Of a stretch of DNA of 64,000 nucleotides, positions 35,220 to 41,200 are shown piece after piece. Both the position numbers and the translations under genes were made by a program. This DNA is from Agelaius tricolor (Eukaryota; Chordata; Aves; Passeriformes; Icteridae): contig JALJCS010000035.1 of assembly GCA_023055355.1 (NCBI GenBank), positions 1,736,001 through 1,800,000 of the forward strand. Reading direction: 5' to 3'. How positions within the stretch are numbered: the first letter of the stretch is position 1; every line of letters starts with the position of its first letter. Under the pieces are notes generated by a model. That model ran no database searches and was not told where the DNA came from. It saw only the letters and a list, made by a program, of their open reading frames with translations.

Positions 35220-38200
35220 CTTCAGCTACCCTGGGATGCACCAAGGACAGCTGAAGTGAGTGGCACTGTGCCAGCAGCAGGACTTGGTCCTGTTTCTCTC
35301 CAGGCTTTCCCCTCTGTATCCATTTGTGCCAGAGCAAGGGGATAGAGGCACACCACTGAAACAGAAAAGTTTGGGAGCAGCACAGACTCCTTGCAAAGCA
35401 CTCTGGCTTTGCATACTGGTTGGGGCACCTGTGGTGGGACACCAGCCATCCCCTACAGGCCAGCCTGGTTTTCCTTAGCCATCCTGAAGTCTCACATAGG
35501 AGACAGCAGACCCAGGGGAGCAGAGGGATGGGATGCTGGGCACAAAGACCCTGGGGGAACAGACAAATTACCCCAAATCTCCTTTGTTATTTCAGGCAAT
35601 CAAATGAGCAGATGGTCAAAAGCTCAAATCCTTCATCAACCTCTGGCAACAACACCCCTCTTTCTCCAGTGAAAACGACCTTTTCAGGCCAGTCTTGTGT
35701 CTCATCTATCAAGCCAGGCCCTCTGCCCTCCAACCTGGATGATCTCAAAGTGAGTGCAAACTTTGTCACTGCAGGAGCAGAATGTCACAGCCTGGGTGTG
35801 CAGTGCTGCCTCCGAGTGGGTCAGGGGAGTGCCACAGGCTGGGAGGGGCCTGTTAGGGATCAGCACACCTGACCCCCCTGCTCTGAGCCCCCCAGGAGAG
35901 CAGCACAGCACCCTGGGCAGGGCTTGGTCACTGGGGAGGCTCTGAACACCAGGGCTGGCTGCTCTGCAGGTGGTGAGGGGTGCACTGCTCCAGCCTGAGC
36001 ATCAGCCAACCAAAGGTGCAGCCTGGGGAGGCTGCAGGTCAGGCTGAAGGATGATCTGAGCTGCTGCTCCTGCAGCTCCTGGCTCCATCCCTGTGTGGGT
36101 TTGACTCTGTGGGTGCTCTGACAGACCAGCCAGGGGCCAGTAGAGCAGCATGCCCCACTCAGTGACTCAGCTCCTCAGCCAGGCCAGCTCAGCTCTGCAT
36201 AACCAGGTACCTCCTGCTCCATGCACTGTTTTGAACCCCTCTCATGTAGGCAAGAAAGGGTGTAGGGGGAGAATCCCTCATATCAGCTATTCTTTTATTC
36301 TTTGCCAATGGACCCTCAGTTACGGGGAAGGCCAAATCCTTCTAGGAGCAGAGACCTGGGGGCAGCCCTGAGGTGGAAACAGCTGAGTTTGCCCTAGCTC
36401 AGGTGACTGAATCATGTGCCTGAGCACAGAGCATGTGGCTCAGTCTCTGAGCTGTCAGATGGCTCCTGGTCTGGGCTAGAGCCCTCTGCTCATGGAGAAA
36501 TCCACTGCTAGGAAGGGAATCCTGCCTGAGTTACTTCCCTGACTATTGGTTCATGCTGGTTCATGGAGAAGTCACAGTTCTCAGAGGAAGGAGGAAGGTT
36601 TTGCTGTTAGGAAAGGCTGGGCAGTGGTCAGGCCTGTGCATGATGACCGTGGTGACTGCAGGTGAGACAGGGAGCACCTGGGAGGTCAGAGGTTAAAGCT
36701 GGAAGCTGTGATCTGAGACTCCTTGTTAGAAGCACTGCATTTCTAAAGGGCTGATCTGCCACTGAGACTTCATGGGTTTTCTCTTCGAGCCAGGTCCTAT
36801 GAGCTCTCAGAGGAACTCATCACACCTGAGATAGCTCAGCTACCCTGAATGGCATAAAATTAGCAGGATGGCTTCTGAGGTAGTTTTGGAAACAGGAAAA
36901 GTTTTAATAAAAGGCAAAATAACAAAGTTCTTACAGAGAAAAACCAAGCTAGGGGCTTGCTCCTGCTAAAGAGGAGTACGCCCCTAGCTTGGTTTTAGCA
37001 GGAGCAAGCCCCTAGCTTGGTTTTTTCTCAAGAACCAAGAGGTTCTTGCTCCTGCTAAAACACTGCACAAAAGCAATTATTTCATGTTTTTCTCTTCTTT
37101 TTCTAGTGAATTGCTTAGGCAGGACCTTTTGCCTCTGTCCAGTTGGTTAGCCCTAGGTTTGAGGTGAAATCCCAAAGCTCCTATGAGGTGTCTTTTTACC
37201 AAATTGAGGAGAGAAGCTTCTGGGCTTTTTCCCTTTTTAAGGAGCCAAAGGATAATTTCCTTTGGCTTTTTAAGGAGCCAAAGGATAATTTGGTCCCTCT
37301 GTGAACAAGGGGGGCACATCCCTACAGAGTCTAACCTCGAGCGATTTCCCTTCCAGGCGTCGGAGCTGAGGCAGCAGCTCCGGATCCGCGGCCTGCCCGT
37401 GTCAGGCACCAAGACTTTTTAAGGAGCCAAAGGATAATTTCCTTTGGCTTTTTAAGGAGCCAAAGGATAATTTGGTCCCTCTGTCAACAAGGGGGTTACA
37501 TCCCTACAAAGACTGACCATGAGTGATTTCCCTTCCAGGTGTTGGAGCTGAGGCAGCAGCTCCGGATCCGCAGCCTGCCCGTGTCGGACACCAAGACTTT
37601 TTAAGGAGCCAAAGGATAATTTGGTCCCTCTGTGAACAAGGGGGCACATCCCTACAAAGACTGACCATGAGTGATTTCCCTTCCAGGTGTCGGAGCTGAG
37701 GCAGCAGCTCCGGATCCGCGGCCTGCCCGTGTCGGGCACCAAGACAGCGCTGATGGAGCGGCTGCGGCCCTTCCAGGAGTGCAGCAGCAGCACGGTGCCC
37801 AGCTTCAGTGAGATCACCACCGTCACCTTCCCCGTCACCCCAACAAGCACCCTGTCCAGCTACCAGTCCCAGTCCTCCACCAGCATGTTATCCAATGGTT
37901 TCTACCACTTTGGCAGCACCAGCTCCACCCCACCCATCTCACCCGCCTCCTCCGACCTCTCGGTGAGCGGCTCCCTGCCCGACACCTTCAACGATGGGCC
38001 CATGGCTTCTCCACAGTTTGGCCTCCAGCCATCACCAGTGCAGGGCAGCGCTGAGGAAAGCCTCATGAGCAGCATGAACGGAGGGAGCATCCAGCTGGAA
38101 CTGGAAGGGATAGACACGGAGAAGGACAAGATGCTGGTGGAGAAGCAGAAGGTGATCAATGAACTGACGTGGAAGCTGCAGCAGGAGCAGAGGCAGGTGG

Positions 38201-41200
38201 AAGAGCTGAGGATGCAGCTCCAGAAGCGGAAGAGAAGCAACGGCCTTGAGGAGAAGCAGCAGCCCGCTCAGCATTTCTTTGGTGTCCCCATCAAGCAGGA
38301 AAACACCGTGTCCAGCTGTCCATTTGCATCCAAACAAATGGCCCTGAAAGGCCAGGCGGGCAGCTCGGATAAGCTGAGTAACTGTGGAGTGCCGCAGGTG
38401 CCCCACATTGTGAACAGCCACTGCTTGGAGCCCGCAGGGCAGAGCGCCGTCACCTCCTCGACATTCCTGAGCCCGCAGTGCTCCCCGCAGCACTCTCCCC
38501 TGGGGGCTGCCAAGAGCCCCCAGCACATCAGCCTGCCACCGTCCCCCAACAGCCACTACCTGCTGCCGCTGTCCCCCGAGGCCCGCAGCGGGTCCCCCCC
38601 GGGCGGCAGCTGCCTCCGCACGGCCCCGGTGAGTGCCAGCCCAGCCCGCACCCCTCCGCTCGCACCACACGGGAGAGGCCTTGCCGATACCTTCTGCAAG
38701 GGCAGAAAGTGTCCCACATGGGCAGTGGGATGGAGGCTGCAGGGTCCTGTGCAGGGTTTCTTCTGGGGAGCCCTGCCACCACAGCCAGTTGTCCTGGAGG
38801 GGTGACAGCACAGCTCTGGTGCCCCATGGAGCCCTGGGGAAGCCCTGGCACTGCTCCCCTCCTCCCCAGGGCACCCCAGCACTGCTCTCTCTGCCCCTGG
38901 GTGAGCACTGGCAAAGCTGCCCGTGTCCTGGGAGAGTCCTGGCAGATCATCCTCTGCCCTTCGGAGCCCTGGCACAGCTCCCTCTGCCCTGGGGAGCTCT
39001 GGCACAGTTCCCTCTGCCCCTGGAGGAGTCCTGGCAAGCTCCCACTTCCCTGGGGGAGTACTGGCACAGCTTCTTCTACCCTAAAAGAGCCCAAACCCAG
39101 CTGCCTCTCCCCTCAGGAGAGGGGAGTCCTGGCACAGCTTCCTCTGCCCTTGGGGGAGTCCTGGCACAGCCGTGCCCCTTGGAGGCCTGGCACAGCTCTA
39201 TACACAGCAGGGAGGCACCAGCGTGGATCCCTCAGCTCCTGGGAGAGCCCTGGCACAGTTCCTACACCCCTGGGAGACCCCACTGCAGGGCTGCAGGGCT
39301 TCCCAGGAGCTTGCCAAGCCATTGTGGCTCCCAGCAGCATGTGAGGGATTTTCACCACTGAGCTGGAGGAGAGCAGCTCCCCTGGGGAAGCCTTTTCTCA
39401 GGGAGCTGGAACAGGGCTGGCAGTTGAGGTCTGCAGTCAGAGAGAGCTTGTGCCTCCCCACCAGGCCAGCACAGAGCTGTCCTCAGCAGCCACCACTGCT
39501 CACTCAGCCCCCTGGACAGGTACAAATACCTGGGGAGGGGGAAACGCTGCTAGCACAAACAGCACAAGGCTCTGATCACAACCCCAGTGCTGTCCCAGGG
39601 CTGCCCAGGCAGCAGCAGCACCTGTGCCATGCAGTGCCAGGTGTGCTCCCAGGGGTGTGGCAGGGCAGGCTGGGTGTGTGGGACAGCCCAGGCACAGTGG
39701 CCCTGAGCAGGCACTGGGGTGCAGCCCTGCACAGTGGCACAAAGTGGGGCTCAGGAGCATGGCAAGGTAGGTGCCATGGGCAGCTGTGAGGTGGGAAAGG
39801 GCAGCAGCTCAGGGTGACGAGGGGCACAGACAGAGCTGCCAGTGGAATGGGCAGGGAGGGCACTGGGGCTGTGCAGGGGTGGGGAGGGTGATGGCAGCAC
39901 TGGTTTGGGTGAGTGGGGGCAGAGCAGGGGATTCAGGGGGTGAGCCTGGCACTGGGCACTGCAGCAGAGCTCTGGGGGCACTGGGACACAGGGCTGATAT
40001 CCCAGAGAGGCAGCAGGGCTGCTCTGGACAGATGGACAGTGGTCAGTGAGGCTCAGGAGGGAGCAGTGACACCACAGGGGCACCTCCAGCTGCTCCCTCA
40101 CTGCCCAAGGGCACGGGGATGGTCCCATTGTGTCCTGCAGCTCATCCCAACTCTACCACCACCCATCCTGGATATCCCTCTGCTGCCTGCAAGGGACTCC
40201 TGGGGGTGAGGGTCCTTCTGGAGCAAGAGCTCTTCCTTTGTGCCCAGCACTGCAGTGCTGTTTCCCATGAGCCAGGGGCAGTGTTCCTTCCAGCTCCCCT
40301 CCACAGAAAGGTGGCCAGGATGTGCATGGCCAGGCAGAGTGACCCCACTGCTGCCCTGCATCCAACCCCCCTGGAGGGACAATCCCCTGGGGCTGGTGTT
40401 TGTGGGACAAGGCCATGGCCAGGCAGCAGGGAAGGACACACAAGGGCCTGGAGGTGATGGGGACAGCAGCTGACAGGCACTGTGCTTCAAGTGCCATCCA
40501 TCCTGAAGGGGAGCCTGGCAAAAAGGTGGCAAAGACATGCAGGCAGAGATTTCCCTCTTCTGAGTGACCTTCCCTGGCCTGAGCTCTGTGAGATGCCCCC
40601 AGTCAGGAGGTGATGGGGAGGGGCTGGGGAGGTGCCTCATGTGGGATTCACATTCTCTGAACCTGGGAGAAGCAGAGAAAAGAATGATCAAAACAATTCT
40701 TCTCTCATTTGCTGCACCTGTGTTGTTCACAAGGGGAATGCATTGTGGAAGATTTGCTTACCTGGAGGGAATTGGTAATTGGATTCTGCTGAGAGTGTTT
40801 TGATCATTCTGTTCTCTGCTCCTCTCAGGCTCAGAGAATGTGAATCCCACACCTCATCACTGGCCAAGCACAGCTGACCACCAGCAGCATCTCTGACTTC
40901 CCTTTGTCCTGCATGTCCCCAGGACACCAGGCTGTCCTGTGCCACCATGGCTGGCAGTGACAAGGGGCCAGCCTGGCCCTGCTCTCAGAGCTAGCTCAGG
41001 GAGCTGGTTTACCTGCCTCTATCCTGCTCAAAGCCAGGCATTTTCAGTTGGTTTGACCCACAAAATTGTCATTTTCCCTCACCAACCTCAGCAGGATGAG
41101 AGCCAGGGCTCCTGCCATGCACTGACTCCATTTCCCTGTATCTCCCCATGCAGATGGCTGTGCAGTCAGGCCAAAAGTTTTCTATTTCATCCCCAAGTTT

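Larger units (their letters stand above)
35750..37686 (+). other. MYOCD: MYOCD intron 9 (1.94 kb)
   Basis: Contains the second copy of a 75-bp segment shared with intron 4 (36452-36525), an LTR-like repeat with a strong hairpin (36830-37060) and two tandem truncated copies of the exon 10 junction (37240-37686). Confidence 0.9.
37240..37686 (+). repeat. MYOCD: Tandem partial duplications of the intron 9/exon 10 junction
   Basis: Two copies of the end of intron 9 plus the first 59 nt of exon 10 precede the real junction. The copy starts are 37357, 37539 and (real) 37687. All three share the TTTCCCTTCCAG acceptor. Each decoy breaks off after ACCAAGAC into TTTTTAAGGAGCCAAAGG. The intronic motif AAGGAGCCAAAGGATAATTT recurs five times. 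Confidence 0.95.
38629..41153 (+). other. MYOCD: MYOCD intron 10 (2.5 kb)
   Basis: Contains a degenerate tandem repeat (38810-39290) and a foldback element (40640-40851). Some mammalian isoforms use an extra 144-nt exon in this intron; I could not find a counterpart. Confidence 0.85.

Noticed and set aside
37240..37686. Exon 10 decoys as pure assembly error
   Set aside because: Copy-specific substitutions and unequal unit lengths make a simple assembly duplication unlikely, though long reads should confirm.
38629..38805. Read-through of exon 10 past its donor
   Set aside because: The frame remains open for 59 codons, but the GTGAGT donor is strong and the phase and homology continue perfectly at exon 11.
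39465..39519. Possible extra exon in intron 10 flanked by CAG and GTACAA
   Set aside because: 55 nt is not a multiple of three and the residues do not resemble the 48-residue alternative exon known in mammals.
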